Shown: positions 1 through 9,080, numbered from the stretch's first letter. The stretch is 64,000 nucleotides of DNA from an uncultured SAR86 cluster bacterium (GCA_902593675.1 CACJJI010000003.1:62001-126000), one strand, 5' to 3'. Notes: a model not told the origin generated them from the letters alone. Program-made: numbers and translations.

Positions 1-1458
1 CCTCAACAAGCTGGACCCGTAGAAGTAATACTTGAAGTCTCGGAAAATAAACATTTTTCCTCAATTATTTTTTCAGAGAAATTACAAACTTCTTCTCTGT
101 CAGACTACACAATAAAATATGATTTTTTGGCAAAGCAGTATTGTGATAGTGATAGAGGTTTTTTTTATAGATTCAGAGCAGGAAATGCAATCTCAGAAAT
201 TGGCAAGTCAAAAACATTTTCAGAAAATACAACAGCTGCAAAAATTGGAATTTTCAGTTGCAGTAACTTTCCTGCAGGATATTTCAATGCTTACCAGGCT
301 GCAGCTGAAAGAAATGACTTAGACCTTTGGCTTCACTTAGGGGACTATTTGTATGAATATCCTATGGGAGGTTATGCAACAGATAAGGCAGAAAAATTAA
401 AGAGAGTTCCTGAGCCCTTGCATGAGATGGTTACTCTTTCTGATTACAGACTGAGGCATGCTCAGTATAAAAAAGATCAAGGCTCCAAAGCTCTGCATAA
501 GCATGCACCACTAATTGCTGTCTGGGATGATCATGAGTTTTCAAATGATGCGTGGAAGCATGGAGCAGAAAATCATTCTAAGGATGGGTCAGAAGGAGAT
601 TTCTATGCTCGAAGATCAGCTGCTATCAAGGCTTACTATGAATGGATGCCAATAAGGGAGCAGCAAAATAAAAGAAGAATATTTAGAGAATTTAAGATTG
701 GCAAACTAATACATTTGATAATGCTAGATACCCGACAATTTGGAAGAGATAAGCAAATTCAACCAAAGGACTATTTAACTGAATCTGGATTCAATCAAGC
801 AAAATTTTATAACGATCTAAATTCTGATAATAGAAAACTCCTTGGCACTGAACAACTGGATTGGATTGAGAGTAGAATTCTCAATTCAAGTGCTGTATGG
901 ACTATTTTTGGTCAACAGGTCTTAATGGCAAAATTGAAATTTCCTGATATAAGTAAAATGCTTAAATCAAAAGAAATTCCAAGTTTTCTTAAGCCTTATT
1001 TGAAATTTTTAGGCCTTGGCATTCCTTCGAACCTCGATGCGTGGGATGGGTATCCTGCAGAAAGAAATAAACTTTACAAAGTAATGAGTAATGCTAAAAA
1101 AGGATTCGTTAGTCTTGCTGGAGATACCCATAATAGTTGGGTTTCTGAACTTAAGGATAAGTCAGGCAGTAAAGTGGGTATTGAATTGGGTGCTCCCTCT
1201 GTAACTTCGCCTGGCATTTCAGACGTATTAAATTTAGATGAGATGAAATTTGTTGAAAACATTGTAAAAATTAACAGTGAACTTCAATGGATGGATCCCA
1301 CAAATCGAGGATATTTATCTTTGAATTGTATGGAGGATAAAATCATAGCCTCGTTTAATTACATCAAAGAGTTAGAAGAAATTAATTCTGATATTAGCTC
1401 GTCTAAGTCTTTTGTTCTTCACCGAGAAGGACTTGAGTTAGAGGAAATTAAAGCCTAG
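1..1458 (+). CDS. phoD: PhoD-family alkaline phosphatase / phosphodiesterase, 5' end outside window
   Basis: The frame is open from base 1 with no start, so the N-terminus, including any signal peptide, lies outside the window; 485 residues are visible. The fragment shows the PhoD metallophosphatase blocks in order: FSCSNFPAGY, LHLGDYLYEY, VWDDHEFSNDAW, LDTRQFGRD and SLAGDTHNSW. These carry the Asp, His and Asn residues expected to bind Fe/Ca. The part before them resembles the PhoD N-terminal beta domain (YRFRAG). Family members are usually exported and hydrolyse phosphate mono- and diesters, which gives phosphate scavenging as the likely role. The gene converges on orn with a one-base gap. 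Family assignment is firm; the exact substrate is not known. Confidence 0.88.
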   Translation, partial: PQQAGPVEVILEVSENKHFSSIIFSEKLQTSSLSDYTIKYDFLAKQYCDSDRGFFYRFRAGNAISEIGKSKTFSENTTAAKIGIFSCSNFPAGYFNAYQAAAERNDLDLWLHLGDYLYEYPMGGYATDKAEKLKRVPEPLHEMVTLSDYRLRHAQYKKDQGSKALHKHAPLIAVWDDHEFSNDAWKHGAENHSKDGSEGDFYARRSAAIKAYYEWMPIREQQNKRRIFREFKIGKLIHLIMLDTRQFGRDKQIQPKDYLTESGFNQAKFYNDLNSDNRKLLGTEQLDWIESRILNSSAVWTIFGQQVLMAKLKFPDISKMLKSKEIPSFLKPYLKFLGLGIPSNLDAWDGYPAERNKLYKVMSNAKKGFVSLAGDTHNSWVSELKDKSGSKVGIELGAPSVTSPGISDVLNLDEMKFVENIVKINSELQWMDPTNRGYLSLNCMEDKIIASFNYIKELEEINSDISSSKSFVLHREGLELEEIKA

Positions 1459-1459
1459 C

Positions 1460-2005
1460 TCAATCAAACAGCATTTGTTTATACAACTTTAATTCATTGA
1501 TGGATTCTTTGATGTCATCCTTGGCTCTGTGTGAGCCTTGTTTTTCATATGTCTGAGCATCATTCATCCATCTTGAAATCAGTTCCTTGACTGAAGAAAC
1601 ATCAATATGCCTGTAATGAAAATATGATTCTAAATCAGGCATATATTTTGCTAAAAATCTTCTATCATGAGAAACAGTATTTCCGCACATTGGAGACTTC
1701 TTGTTACCAACATATTTTGAAATAAACTCTAAAGTTTCTATCTCTGCAGCTTGTTCAGAAATACTACTTTCATGAACTGACTTAATGAGACCAGAGTTTC
1801 CATGCTGTTTAGTATTCCATTCATCCATATTTTCAATCAGCTCTTTAGGCTGACTGATAACTAAATTTGGACCTTCTGCAACAATGGTAAGATTACTATC
1901 TGTAATGATAGTAGCAATTTCTATGATTCTCTCTTTGTCTGGATCTAATCCAGTCATCTCAAGATCAATCCAGATTAGGTTTTGATTTGATTTCTGAGCA
2001 GACAT
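1460..2005 (-). CDS. orn: Oligoribonuclease (3'-5' exonuclease for nanoRNA)
   Basis: The protein has 181 residues, the usual length for Orn. It has the DEDDh exonuclease layout: IWIDLEMTGLD near the N-terminus, a middle NTVSHDRRF block, and HRAKDDIKESI near the C-terminus, giving the acidic residues and the His that bind two metal ions. Orn degrades 2-5 nt RNA and pGpG in the cytoplasm, finishing mRNA turnover. I take the ATG at 2005, which gives MSAQKSNQNLIWIDLEMTGL and matches family N-termini. A longer in-frame extension to 2071 would run into the divergent rsgA and has no homologous content. orn and rsgA are divergent with 42 bases between them, a conserved gammaproteobacterial arrangement. 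Confidence 0.95.
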   Translation of the reverse strand: MSAQKSNQNLIWIDLEMTGLDPDKERIIEIATIITDSNLTIVAEGPNLVISQPKELIENMDEWNTKQHGNSGLIKSVHESSISEQAAEIETLEFISKYVGNKKSPMCGNTVSHDRRFLAKYMPDLESYFHYRHIDVSSVKELISRWMNDAQTYEKQGSHRAKDDIKESINELKLYKQMLFD

Positions 2006-2047
2006 ATATGTTGTTAAATTTTTACTATAGTGTATTTTGAGCCCAAG

Positions 2048-2920
2048 ATGATAAAAGTTCAAACCGGTCAAATAGTTGAGTTCTATTCTAACTCCTGTTC
2101 TGTAGTATCAGGGGGCAAAGAATTTAAATGCAAAATCAGAGGAAGAATTAATCTTGTTGTAGGAGATCTGGTTGAAATAGAGGTAGCTTCTAGCAATGAT
2201 AGCCTTGAGGGTATCGTAACAAGACGTTTGGATAGAGCCACAGCTCTTTATAAATCAAAAGATAAAGTAAAAAAGGCAATAGCCGCCAACATTACACATA
2301 TTGGAATTTTGGTAACCAAAAACCCTAAAACAAATCTTGAGTTCATCGATAAATGGATAACAATCTCAATAAATGCTTCGATAAAGCCTTTCGTAATTTT
2401 TAATAAAATAGATTTATTGCCAAATGATGAGTTTAAAGAGATTGAAAAAATCTATGAAGATATAGGAATTAAAACATTTCAAATTTCTGCAAAACTATAT
2501 ACAAACATAGATACATTAAAAAACTACCTACATAAAAAGACTGCAATATTTGTTGGCAACTCTGGTTCTGGAAAATCAACTTTAACTTCAGCCATTACCG
2601 GTAAAAGAATATTATCTAAAGCCCTTTCTAATAACCAAGGTGTTCATACTACCTCATTATCAACGCTTTATAATATTGACGAAATGAAGATCATTGATTC
2701 TCCAGGAGTTAGAGACATCGACATTGATCATTTGAATTTAAAAGATATCATCTTAGGATTTCCAGAAATTTTGAATCATTCTTTAAACTGTGTTTTTCCA
2801 AATTGTTCTCATCAAATTGATGAGGGATGTGCGGTTCAAGCTGCGCTTAAAAATGATGATATTCAAGAAAGTAGATACAATAATTTTATCTTTTTAAGTA
2901 ATCAAGAGAAAAGTAGATGA
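2048..2920 (+). CDS. rsgA: Ribosome small subunit-dependent GTPase A
   Basis: This is a circularly permuted GTPase of 290 residues that helps late 30S subunit maturation. An N-terminal OB-fold (about 1-65) precedes the GTPase domain, where motif order is permuted: G4 NKID at 119-122, G1 GNSGSGKST at 170-178, G3 DSPG at 217-220. A C-terminal zinc knuckle with Cys248, Cys253, His255 and Cys261 follows. All signature residues are present. I chose the ATG at 2048; a GTG at 2030 would add six residues that look non-conserved. The stop overlaps the ubiE start by 4 bases (ATGA), suggesting translational coupling. Confidence 0.95.
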   Translation: MIKVQTGQIVEFYSNSCSVVSGGKEFKCKIRGRINLVVGDLVEIEVASSNDSLEGIVTRRLDRATALYKSKDKVKKAIAANITHIGILVTKNPKTNLEFIDKWITISINASIKPFVIFNKIDLLPNDEFKEIEKIYEDIGIKTFQISAKLYTNIDTLKNYLHKKTAIFVGNSGSGKSTLTSAITGKRILSKALSNNQGVHTTSLSTLYNIDEMKIIDSPGVRDIDIDHLNLKDIILGFPEILNHSLNCVFPNCSHQIDEGCAVQAALKNDDIQESRYNNFIFLSNQEKSR

Positions 2921-3651
2921 ATGAGAAAACACATTTTGGCTTTAAAGAGGTAGATGTTAATAAAAAAGCTGGTCATGTTGGAGAGGTCTTTCATTCCGTT
3001 GCTGAAGAATATGATTTAATGAATGATGCCATGTCTTTTGGCATGCATAGAATTTGGAAAAAAATATTAATTGAGCTCTCTGAGTTGAGTGAAGGCTCAG
3101 TGGTTCTTGATATTGCAAGCGGCACAGCTGATATTCCAAAATTAATTAATAAAAAATTTAAATCTGTATCGGTGCATGTAACAGATATCAATGAATCAAT
3201 GCTTGCTCTCGGCAGAGATCGTGCAATTAATGAAAACTTTTTTCATAACTGTAGTTTTGCTTTAGCCTCTGGAGAAAGCCTACCTTACCAAGATCATACT
3301 TTTGATTTGGTGACTGTTGGGTTTGGGTTGCGCAATTTTACCGATAAGCTTAAGGGGCTGAAAGAAATGAGGAGGGTATTAAGGCCCAATGGTGTCTTGC
3401 TAATCTTGGAATTTTCTAGGCCGACAAATTCTTTTTTTTCTAAAGTTTATGATTGGTATTCATTTAACATCATACCCAGATTAGGCAGTCTTCTGGCTAA
3501 TGACTCTGAAAGCTATCAATACCTGGCTGAGTCAATAAGAATGCATCCAGACCAAGAAACTTTAAGAGGCATGGTTTTTGAGTCAGGTTTCACGGAATGT
3601 AAATTTTACAATCTTGTGAATGGGGTTGTTGCAATTCATAAGGCCAAATAA
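2917..3651 (+). CDS. ubiE: Ubiquinone/menaquinone biosynthesis C-methyltransferase
   Basis: The protein has 244 residues and is a class I SAM-dependent methyltransferase that C-methylates the benzoquinol ring in ubiquinone synthesis. The UbiE N-terminus THFGFKEV is present, followed by VFHSVAEEYDLMNDAMSFG, the SAM-binding block VLDIASGTADI and TVGFGLRNFTD. It is the first of the adjacent ubiE-ubiJ-ubiB genes, three of whose products belong to the ubiquinone pathway, and tatABC follows, an order conserved in many gammaproteobacteria. It overlaps rsgA by 4 bases and is 2 bases from ubiJ. Confidence 0.96.
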   Translation: MNEKTHFGFKEVDVNKKAGHVGEVFHSVAEEYDLMNDAMSFGMHRIWKKILIELSELSEGSVVLDIASGTADIPKLINKKFKSVSVHVTDINESMLALGRDRAINENFFHNCSFALASGESLPYQDHTFDLVTVGFGLRNFTDKLKGLKEMRRVLRPNGVLLILEFSRPTNSFFSKVYDWYSFNIIPRLGSLLANDSESYQYLAESIRMHPDQETLRGMVFESGFTECKFYNLVNGVVAIHKAK

Positions 3652-3653
3652 TA

Positions 3654-4151
3654 ATGCATGTCGCATTAAATAAATTTTTACAAGAACTGGAATCTTTATC
3701 TCCAGGGTTTTTTAAGCAAATTGAGTGCCTGTATCCTCTTAAATTTAATATTGAGGTCTCATCGATGGCAAAGTTTTCTATAACTTTAGATCATGATGCT
3801 GAAACCTTTAATTTTTCTGAGCATCCAAAACCAATTTTTTCCTTGCAGCTAAATATTTTTAGTGCCTTAAATGCATTAAACAATCGAAAGATTCCAACGC
3901 AATCTATTTCAGGCGATGTTGAGACTGCGTTGATTTTATTTGGCGCTTTGGCAAATATTGATATTGATATGGAGCTTTTAGTTTATAAATATTTTGGGGA
4001 TATTCCGGCATTGATGTTAAGAAAAGTTATTGCTAATAACTCACAAAGTCAGGAAGTTTCTGTACAAGAGAATAAAGCGAGTAAGATCCTTAGGTCTTTT
4101 AGAGATATTTCAATCAGGCTTGATAGACTTGAACATGTTTTAATAAATTAA
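3654..4151 (+). CDS. ubiJ: UbiJ, SCP2-domain accessory factor of ubiquinone biosynthesis
   Basis: The protein has 165 residues, somewhat shorter than E. coli UbiJ (about 200). An SCP2-like lipid-binding domain appears to span about residues 10-110, with a short helical C-terminal tail rich in charged residues ending in RDISIRLDRLEHVL. UbiJ is a non-catalytic scaffold that binds ubiquinone intermediates in the soluble Ubi metabolon and forms a complex with UbiK, whose gene is also in this window (28326-28574). Sequence identity to known UbiJ is low by eye. The assignment rests on its place between ubiE and ubiB plus size and tail character. It overlaps ubiB by one base. Confidence 0.85.
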   Translation: MHVALNKFLQELESLSPGFFKQIECLYPLKFNIEVSSMAKFSITLDHDAETFNFSEHPKPIFSLQLNIFSALNALNNRKIPTQSISGDVETALILFGALANIDIDMELLVYKYFGDIPALMLRKVIANNSQSQEVSVQENKASKILRSFRDISIRLDRLEHVLIN

Positions 4152-5719
4152 TGAATATTCTGCTTACAATTTTAGATTGCTTAAAAATTTTGTTTCAAGC
4201 ATTTAGGCATGGCATTGTAAATATACCTGTTGATAATAGTAACTCTGCTGCAATTAAGGCAATAGGCCTATTGAATCCTTTTTTTGTAATTAATCGAAAA
4301 GTCCCCCATGGATTAAGAATTAGAAATTTTTTAGAAAGCTTAGGTCCTATGTTTATAAAATTTGGTCAATTGCTATCAACGAGAACAGATGCCGTATCTA
4401 TTGAAATAAGTTCTCACTTAAAGGGTCTGACTGATCAATGTAATCCATTTCCAGCCCAGCTTGCCAAAGAAATAATTGAAAACAGTCTAAAAATTAAGAT
4501 TGATGATGTTTTTGAAGATTTTCAAGATGTGCCCTTAGCTGCTGCTTCATTGGCTCAAGTTCATAAAGCAAAACTAAAAGGCACATCTGAGAATGTTGTG
4601 ATTAAGGTCCTGAGGCCTAACATTCATAAACAAGTTCACAGGAATGTAAGAGTAATGAAGGCTGGAGGTTTTTTAGTCAACTTATTTTATAAAGAGAGTG
4701 GCAGACTAAAACTAAAAGAGGTTATTCATGATTATGAGAAAACTATTTTTAAAGAGTTAGATTTAAAGGTTGAGGCAGCAAATACTACCGTTACTAAGAA
4801 AAACTTTTCTGATTCAGATCTATTATTTATTCCAAAAGTTTTTTGGGATCACACCACAGTAAATGTCTTAACGCTTGAAGAAATCGATGGATTAGCATGC
4901 ACGGATATTCAAGCTATGGATGAGCTTGGCATAGATAGAAAAATTCTTGCAGAAAATGGAGTAAAGATATTTTTAGATCAGGTATTTAGAGATAATTTTT
5001 TCCATGCAGATATGCATCCTGGAAATATTTTTGTAAGCAAGGTCAATGTAAGTCAGCCCAGCTATATAGCAATTGACTGTGCCATAGTTGGATCACTTAG
5101 CAGAGAGGATCAATACAATTTAGCAAGAATGTTGCAAGCCACATTAAAACAAGATTACTACAAGCTTTCTGAGTTATTTATTGGTGCTGGATGGGTTTCT
5201 AGTCAAACCAATAAAGCTGATTTAGAGCAAGCATTAAGAGCAACATGTGAGCCCATTTTTGAAAAGCCACTTTCAGAAATTGAGTTTGGAAATTTATTGC
5301 TTTATTTATTCGATTCAACGAGGCAATTTGGTTTATCTGTTCAACCCTCTTTGATACTTTTACAAAAAACACTAATACACATAGAGGGTATGGGAAGAGA
5401 GATATATGCTGATCTTGATTTCTGGGGCCTTGCTGAGCCCTATCTTGATCAATGGATTAATAAGCAGTTCAGTCCACTGAAACTCAAAGAGTTTCTAGAG
5501 AATAATCATTATGAAATTTTAGATAAGGCCTCTTCTCTGCCAGGCGAAATTTTTAACTTGCTGGACAACATTAAATTTATAGCAAATGATGGGAAAAAAA
5601 ATATTGATCTCATTAAAAACCTTGAAGCAAGTCTGCAAAATCAGCGAAAATGGCAAAATCGAACTATACTTACACTTATAGGTATTATTATGATTCTTAT
5701 GGGGACAATGTTGACATAG
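4151..5719 (+). CDS. ubiB: UbiB, ABC1/ADCK-family ATPase for ubiquinone synthesis
   Basis: The protein has 522 residues. It is an atypical kinase-like (ABC1/COQ8) protein needed for the O2-dependent ubiquinone steps at the inner membrane. Visible family blocks are the KxGQ motif FIKFGQLLSTR, the substitute nucleotide loop AAASLAQVHKAKLK, VVIKVLRP with the invariant Lys, and FHADMHPGNIFV with the catalytic-loop residues. The C-terminal 20 residues form a transmembrane helix (RTILTLIGIIMILMGT), as in bacterial UbiB. The last metal-binding motif reads IAIDCAIVG where DFG/DxG is normal; Asp is kept. The start overlaps the ubiJ stop by one base. Confidence 0.95.
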   Translation: MNILLTILDCLKILFQAFRHGIVNIPVDNSNSAAIKAIGLLNPFFVINRKVPHGLRIRNFLESLGPMFIKFGQLLSTRTDAVSIEISSHLKGLTDQCNPFPAQLAKEIIENSLKIKIDDVFEDFQDVPLAAASLAQVHKAKLKGTSENVVIKVLRPNIHKQVHRNVRVMKAGGFLVNLFYKESGRLKLKEVIHDYEKTIFKELDLKVEAANTTVTKKNFSDSDLLFIPKVFWDHTTVNVLTLEEIDGLACTDIQAMDELGIDRKILAENGVKIFLDQVFRDNFFHADMHPGNIFVSKVNVSQPSYIAIDCAIVGSLSREDQYNLARMLQATLKQDYYKLSELFIGAGWVSSQTNKADLEQALRATCEPIFEKPLSEIEFGNLLLYLFDSTRQFGLSVQPSLILLQKTLIHIEGMGREIYADLDFWGLAEPYLDQWINKQFSPLKLKEFLENNHYEILDKASSLPGEIFNLLDNIKFIANDGKKNIDLIKNLEASLQNQRKWQNRTILTLIGIIMILMGTMLT

Positions 5720-5735
5720 GGATCAGGAGTTAATT

Positions 5736-5921
5736 ATGGGAATAGGTGGAATAAGCTTTTGGCAGATATTAATCATATTGGTGGTGATACTAATTTTATT
5801 TGGCGGTAAAAAAATTAGGACCATGGGCTCAGATCTAGGAGAGAGCCTTAAAGGATTTAAAAAAGCTATAAAAGATGATGGCTCGGCTAAAGATACTGAG
5901 TCTAAATCAGACGATCAATAA
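5736..5921 (+). CDS. tatA: Sec-independent translocase subunit TatA
   Basis: This small 61-residue protein has one N-terminal membrane helix (ISFWQILIILVVILILFGG), the conserved FGGKK hinge, then an amphipathic helix and an acidic tail. TatA multimerises to form the pore for folded proteins carrying twin-arginine signals. An AGGAG ribosome-binding site lies about 6 bases before the ATG. It is the first gene of tatABC, 16 bases after ubiB, and 3 bases from the tatB start. The order ubiE-ubiJ-ubiB-tatABC is the conserved gammaproteobacterial one. Confidence 0.95.
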   Translation: MGIGGISFWQILIILVVILILFGGKKIRTMGSDLGESLKGFKKAIKDDGSAKDTESKSDDQ

Positions 5922-5924
5922 AAA

Positions 5925-6170
5925 TTGTTACAGATTGGATTTCTTGAGATTCTAATTATCCTGCTGGTTGGGATATTAGTTATTGGTCCTGATCAGCTTC
6001 CAGGATTTATAAAATCTATAATAAAAACTTTTACCAGATTCCAGAACAAATTTTTTGAATTTAGATCTTCTATTGAAAGGGATATTGGCGCTGAAGATTT
6101 GAAGCAAGATATTTTCAATGAACTAAAAATGGAAGAGTTTAAAAAGGATGAAGATGGCCGATCCAAATGA
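5925..6170 (+). CDS. tatB: Sec-independent translocase subunit TatB (TTG start)
   Basis: The protein has 81 residues and a typical TatB N-terminus: IGFLEILIILLVGILVIGPDQLP, a membrane helix followed by the GPxxLP hinge, then amphipathic and acidic helices. TatB with TatC forms the signal-peptide receptor. Alignment to family N-termini puts the start at the TTG at 5925, three bases after the tatA stop. No ATG or GTG lies near, and the family begins two or three residues before IGF. It is about half the length of enterobacterial TatB, which has a long dispensable tail. It overlaps tatC by 17 bases. Confidence 0.9.
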   Translation: MLQIGFLEILIILLVGILVIGPDQLPGFIKSIIKTFTRFQNKFFEFRSSIERDIGAEDLKQDIFNELKMEEFKKDEDGRSK

Positions 6171-6870
6171 CATGACATTCATTGAGCATTTAAAAGAATT
6201 GCGCTCAAGAATAATTAGAATGTTTTTGTTTGCGGGATTAATCCTGGTATGCAGTTTGCCATTTACTAACTACATTTATTCTTTTATCTCGGCGCCATTA
6301 ATGGAGTTGATGCCCTCTGGTAGTAGCATGATTGCAACTGAAGTAGCATCCCCATTTCTCGCACCTTTAAGGGTTACAATTTATTCAGCCTTGATCATAT
6401 CAGTGCCTTATTTTTTTCTAGAGCTGTGGGGGTTTGTTTCTCCTGGTTTATATAAAAAAGAAAAGGCATTTGTAGGTCCTTTAATTCTCTCCTCAATAAT
6501 ACTTTTTTATATAGGCATTGCGTTTGCCTATTTCATTGTAAGTCCTATCATCCTTAGTTTTTTTATGTCCTCTGCTCCAGACTCTATCCAAGTCATGACA
6601 GACATAAATAAATATTTAGATTTTATATTAAAACTTTTTTTTGCTTTTGGTTTTGCATTTGAAATTCCTATAGCAACCTTCTTAGTTATCACTACTGGAT
6701 TGGTTTCAAAAGATCGCATCAAAACTATGAGGCCATATGTAATTATTAGTTTTTTTGTTATTGGAATGTTTTTGACGCCGCCAGATATTTTCTCTCAACT
6801 ATTTTTAGCTATACCTATGTGGCTGCTATTTGAGATGGGGCTTTTAATATCTCGAGATCCAAAAAGTTAG
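6154..6870 (+). CDS. tatC: Sec-independent translocase subunit TatC
   Basis: The 238-residue polytopic protein has six predicted membrane helices. The N-terminal MTFIEHLKELRSRI is the TatC signature that helps recognise twin-arginine signal peptides. Near the C-terminus, IGMFLTPPDIFSQ matches the conserved FLTPPDxxSQ block. I chose the ATG at 6154 over 6148 because the AAAAAGG just upstream then sits about 6 bases from the start. The coding region begins inside tatB and ends in a 4-base tail-to-tail overlap with the convergent LOG-family gene. Confidence 0.95.
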   Translation: MADPNDMTFIEHLKELRSRIIRMFLFAGLILVCSLPFTNYIYSFISAPLMELMPSGSSMIATEVASPFLAPLRVTIYSALIISVPYFFLELWGFVSPGLYKKEKAFVGPLILSSIILFYIGIAFAYFIVSPIILSFFMSSAPDSIQVMTDINKYLDFILKLFFAFGFAFEIPIATFLVITTGLVSKDRIKTMRPYVIISFFVIGMFLTPPDIFSQLFLAIPMWLLFEMGLLISRDPKS

Positions 6871-7469
6871 TCTTTTGGAAAATCTACATTAAGTCTATCT
6901 ATCCAGGTATCTGAAGATGGCATTTGAGCAGATAAAATCATTTCTAATAATTCTTTTGGGTCATCATGAACGAGGATTTGATTTTGGTTTTCAATTGAAA
7001 CAAATTCCTCATCAACGGAATGCTGTAACCAGCTAAGAAAACCGTCGTAGTAACCATTAATATTTAATAAACCAACGGGTTTATTAATGCCTCCCAGTTG
7101 ATTGCTTACCATCACCTCAAGAAGCTCATCCATGGAGCCTACGCCACCAGGCAAAACAATAAAGGCATCGCTCATATCTAAAAATTTCTCTTTTCTTTCA
7201 AAAAGAGAGTGAGTAATGATTGTTTCATTAATATTGGGATTGGTGAGTTCGAATTCATGAAGCGATTTTAATGTAATGCCAGTAGCTTTTCCCCCGTTTT
7301 CAATGGCTGTATCTGCAACGACCTTCATTAAACCAACGTTGCCACCCCCAAAGATAACTTCAAGATCTCTCTCTGCCATCATTTTTCCAATTTGCTGAGC
7401 GGCAATTTTATAATCTTGGGATTTGCCAAGATGGGCGCCACAAAATACTGATATTTTTTTTATTGTCAT
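6867..7469 (-). CDS. LOG-family (TIGR00730) Rossmann-fold nucleotide hydrolase
   Basis: The 200-residue cytoplasmic protein has a lysine-decarboxylase-like Rossmann fold. It shows FGGGNVGLMKVVAD, an N-terminal substrate loop, and PGGVGSMDELLEV, a close form of the LOG signature PGGxGTxxE with the catalytic Glu kept. Family members release the base from nucleoside 5'-monophosphates (cytokinin riboside 5'-monophosphate phosphoribohydrolase; PpnP/YgdH-like activities). The physiological substrate in marine bacteria is unknown. The ATG overlaps the acyl-CoA dehydrogenase stop by 4 bases, so the two are probably co-transcribed. Confidence 0.88.
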   Translation of the reverse strand: MTIKKISVFCGAHLGKSQDYKIAAQQIGKMMAERDLEVIFGGGNVGLMKVVADTAIENGGKATGITLKSLHEFELTNPNINETIITHSLFERKEKFLDMSDAFIVLPGGVGSMDELLEVMVSNQLGGINKPVGLLNINGYYDGFLSWLQHSVDEEFVSIENQNQILVHDDPKELLEMILSAQMPSSDTWIDRLNVDFPKD

Positions 7470-8638
7470 GATGGGAGTCCTAAAATATGTTTTGCAATTA
7501 TGTTCAATTGAACCTCTGAGCTTCCTCCAGCGATAGTATAAGCCTTAGAATAGAAAAAAGACTTAGCAATTTCTTGCTTTACGCCCTTGCTTTTTTCAAC
7601 TAGTTCAAGACCTCCTAGACCAAGACTTGCAACATTAAGCTCCCACCTAGCCTGAGTTTCCTCGGTACTAATGTATTTCAATGTAAGTGCGGCGGGGGAA
7701 AAACCACTCTTTGACTCAATGCCAGTTCTTGCCATTGTTAAATCAATTAGATGATTTCGCATTTCATGTTTAATGATTTTTTTATGCAGCTTGAGTTTTC
7801 CTGGCGCACTTGTTCCATTGTTATTTTTGTAAGTTTTAATAGGTTCAATATCAACAGCTCCTTCGCTACCAAGGTCTGCCATCATAGTCCGCTCAAATTC
7901 GAGGAGTCTCTTTGCAACTTTCCAGCCATCATTTTCATTAGAGATTCTATGAGATTCACTGGCTAAAACATCATCAAAAAAAACTTGGCAAAAGGGGGAT
8001 TGGCCGCTTAAAAGTTTAATTGGCTTTATCTCAATATTAGGTTGCTTTAGGTTTAGTAGAATAAAAGATATGCCAGCTTGCTTCTTTTCCGTTTTGGCTG
8101 TTCTGACCAAACAATACATCCAATCAGCTTTATTGGCCTCTGAAGTCCAAATTTTTGATCCATTTATTATGTACTCATTGCCCTTGAGTTCTGCTGAGGT
8201 TGAGACATTAGCTAAATCTGATCCAGCTCCTGGCTCAGAAAATCCCTGACACCACCAAATTTCACCTTTTGAAATTTTTGGTAAAAATTCTTTTTTTTGA
8301 TCATCGGTGCCAAACTCTAATATCACAGGTCCTAACATCGAAATACCAAAATTAATCTGGGGAGGCCTGCATCCAAAAAATTTTAAGCGACTTCGTAAAA
8401 TCTTTGCTTCCTCAAAAGATAAGCCTCCGCCTCCATATTTTTTAGGCCATTCTGGTGTACACCATCCCTTCGATACCATTGCATCAAACCAAATTTTAGA
8501 ATCAGCTGTTGGGAATTTAATCTCAGAAGAAGCCCATACTTGTTCAGAAACAGGCATTGGGGTTCTCATGGATTTAGGACAATTTTCTTCAATCCAAGCA
8601 TCAACTTCTTTTGCAAAAGCATCTAATTGATTACTCAT
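7466..8638 (-). CDS. Acyl-CoA dehydrogenase family flavoprotein
   Basis: The 390-residue protein has the acyl-CoA dehydrogenase fold: N-terminal helical domain, the central flavin block WWCQGFSEPGAGSDLA, the beta-domain IINGSKIWTSEA, and the C-terminal block TIAGGSSEVQLNIIAKHILGLP, which contributes to flavin binding. These enzymes use FAD to make an alpha-beta double bond in acyl-CoA and pass electrons to ETF. The long N-terminal part and WTSEANKADW context resemble large-substrate ACADs (sterol, branched or dicarboxyl CoA), but substrate cannot be fixed from sequence. It lies 4 bases after dtd and overlaps the LOG gene, in a minus-strand run with the glycolytic genes. Confidence 0.88.
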   Translation of the reverse strand: MSNQLDAFAKEVDAWIEENCPKSMRTPMPVSEQVWASSEIKFPTADSKIWFDAMVSKGWCTPEWPKKYGGGGLSFEEAKILRSRLKFFGCRPPQINFGISMLGPVILEFGTDDQKKEFLPKISKGEIWWCQGFSEPGAGSDLANVSTSAELKGNEYIINGSKIWTSEANKADWMYCLVRTAKTEKKQAGISFILLNLKQPNIEIKPIKLLSGQSPFCQVFFDDVLASESHRISNENDGWKVAKRLLEFERTMMADLGSEGAVDIEPIKTYKNNNGTSAPGKLKLHKKIIKHEMRNHLIDLTMARTGIESKSGFSPAALTLKYISTEETQARWELNVASLGLGGLELVEKSKGVKQEIAKSFFYSKAYTIAGGSSEVQLNIIAKHILGLPS

Positions 8639-8642
8639 AAAC

Positions 8643-9080
8643 TCATATCTTAAACGAAAAAGTTACAGGCCCAGCATTAACTGAATGGATATCCATATCA
8701 GACCCAAAAATCCCTGACTGACAATGAATAGGGCATTCATTTAGCCTGTCTATCAATAAGTCATAAAGATAATTAGCTTTTTCTGTGCTTGCCGCTCTAT
8801 GAAAGCTAGGTTTATTGCCTTTATGCGTTACTGCTGACAAAGTAAATTGACTAACAATCATCAGTTCTCCGCCTATCTCCCTTAAACTTGCAGACATTGA
8901 GCTGCTATCTCCTTGAAAAAAAGAAAAATTAATAATTTTAGACATAAATTTTTCTATAGCCTCTTCGCTATCATCTTTTTCAAAGCAGACGTAAGCTAAG
9001 ACTCCCTTACCGATTGAAGAATAAATCTTAGAGTCAATATATATCTTTGCAGATGATACTCGCTGGGCTAAAGCTTGCAA
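8643..9080 (-). CDS. dtd: D-aminoacyl-tRNA deacylase (TTG start)
   Basis: The enzyme hydrolyses D-aminoacyl-tRNA and glycyl-tRNA(Ala), protecting translation. The active-site blocks are present: IVSQFTL (SQxxL) and NAGPVTF (NxGPVT, the cross-subunit Gly-cisPro). Alignment with family N-termini (xxALxQRV) places the start at the TTG at 9080, giving 145 residues, the exact length of E. coli Dtd. The ATG at 9116 would add 12 residues and overlap fba, whose stop is at 9092. No strong ribosome-binding site is seen, so it may be coupled to fba translation. Confidence 0.92.
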   Translation of the reverse strand: MQALAQRVSSAKIYIDSKIYSSIGKGVLAYVCFEKDDSEEAIEKFMSKIINFSFFQGDSSSMSASLREIGGELMIVSQFTLSAVTHKGNKPSFHRAASTEKANYLYDLLIDRLNECPIHCQSGIFGSDMDIHSVNAGPVTFSFKI

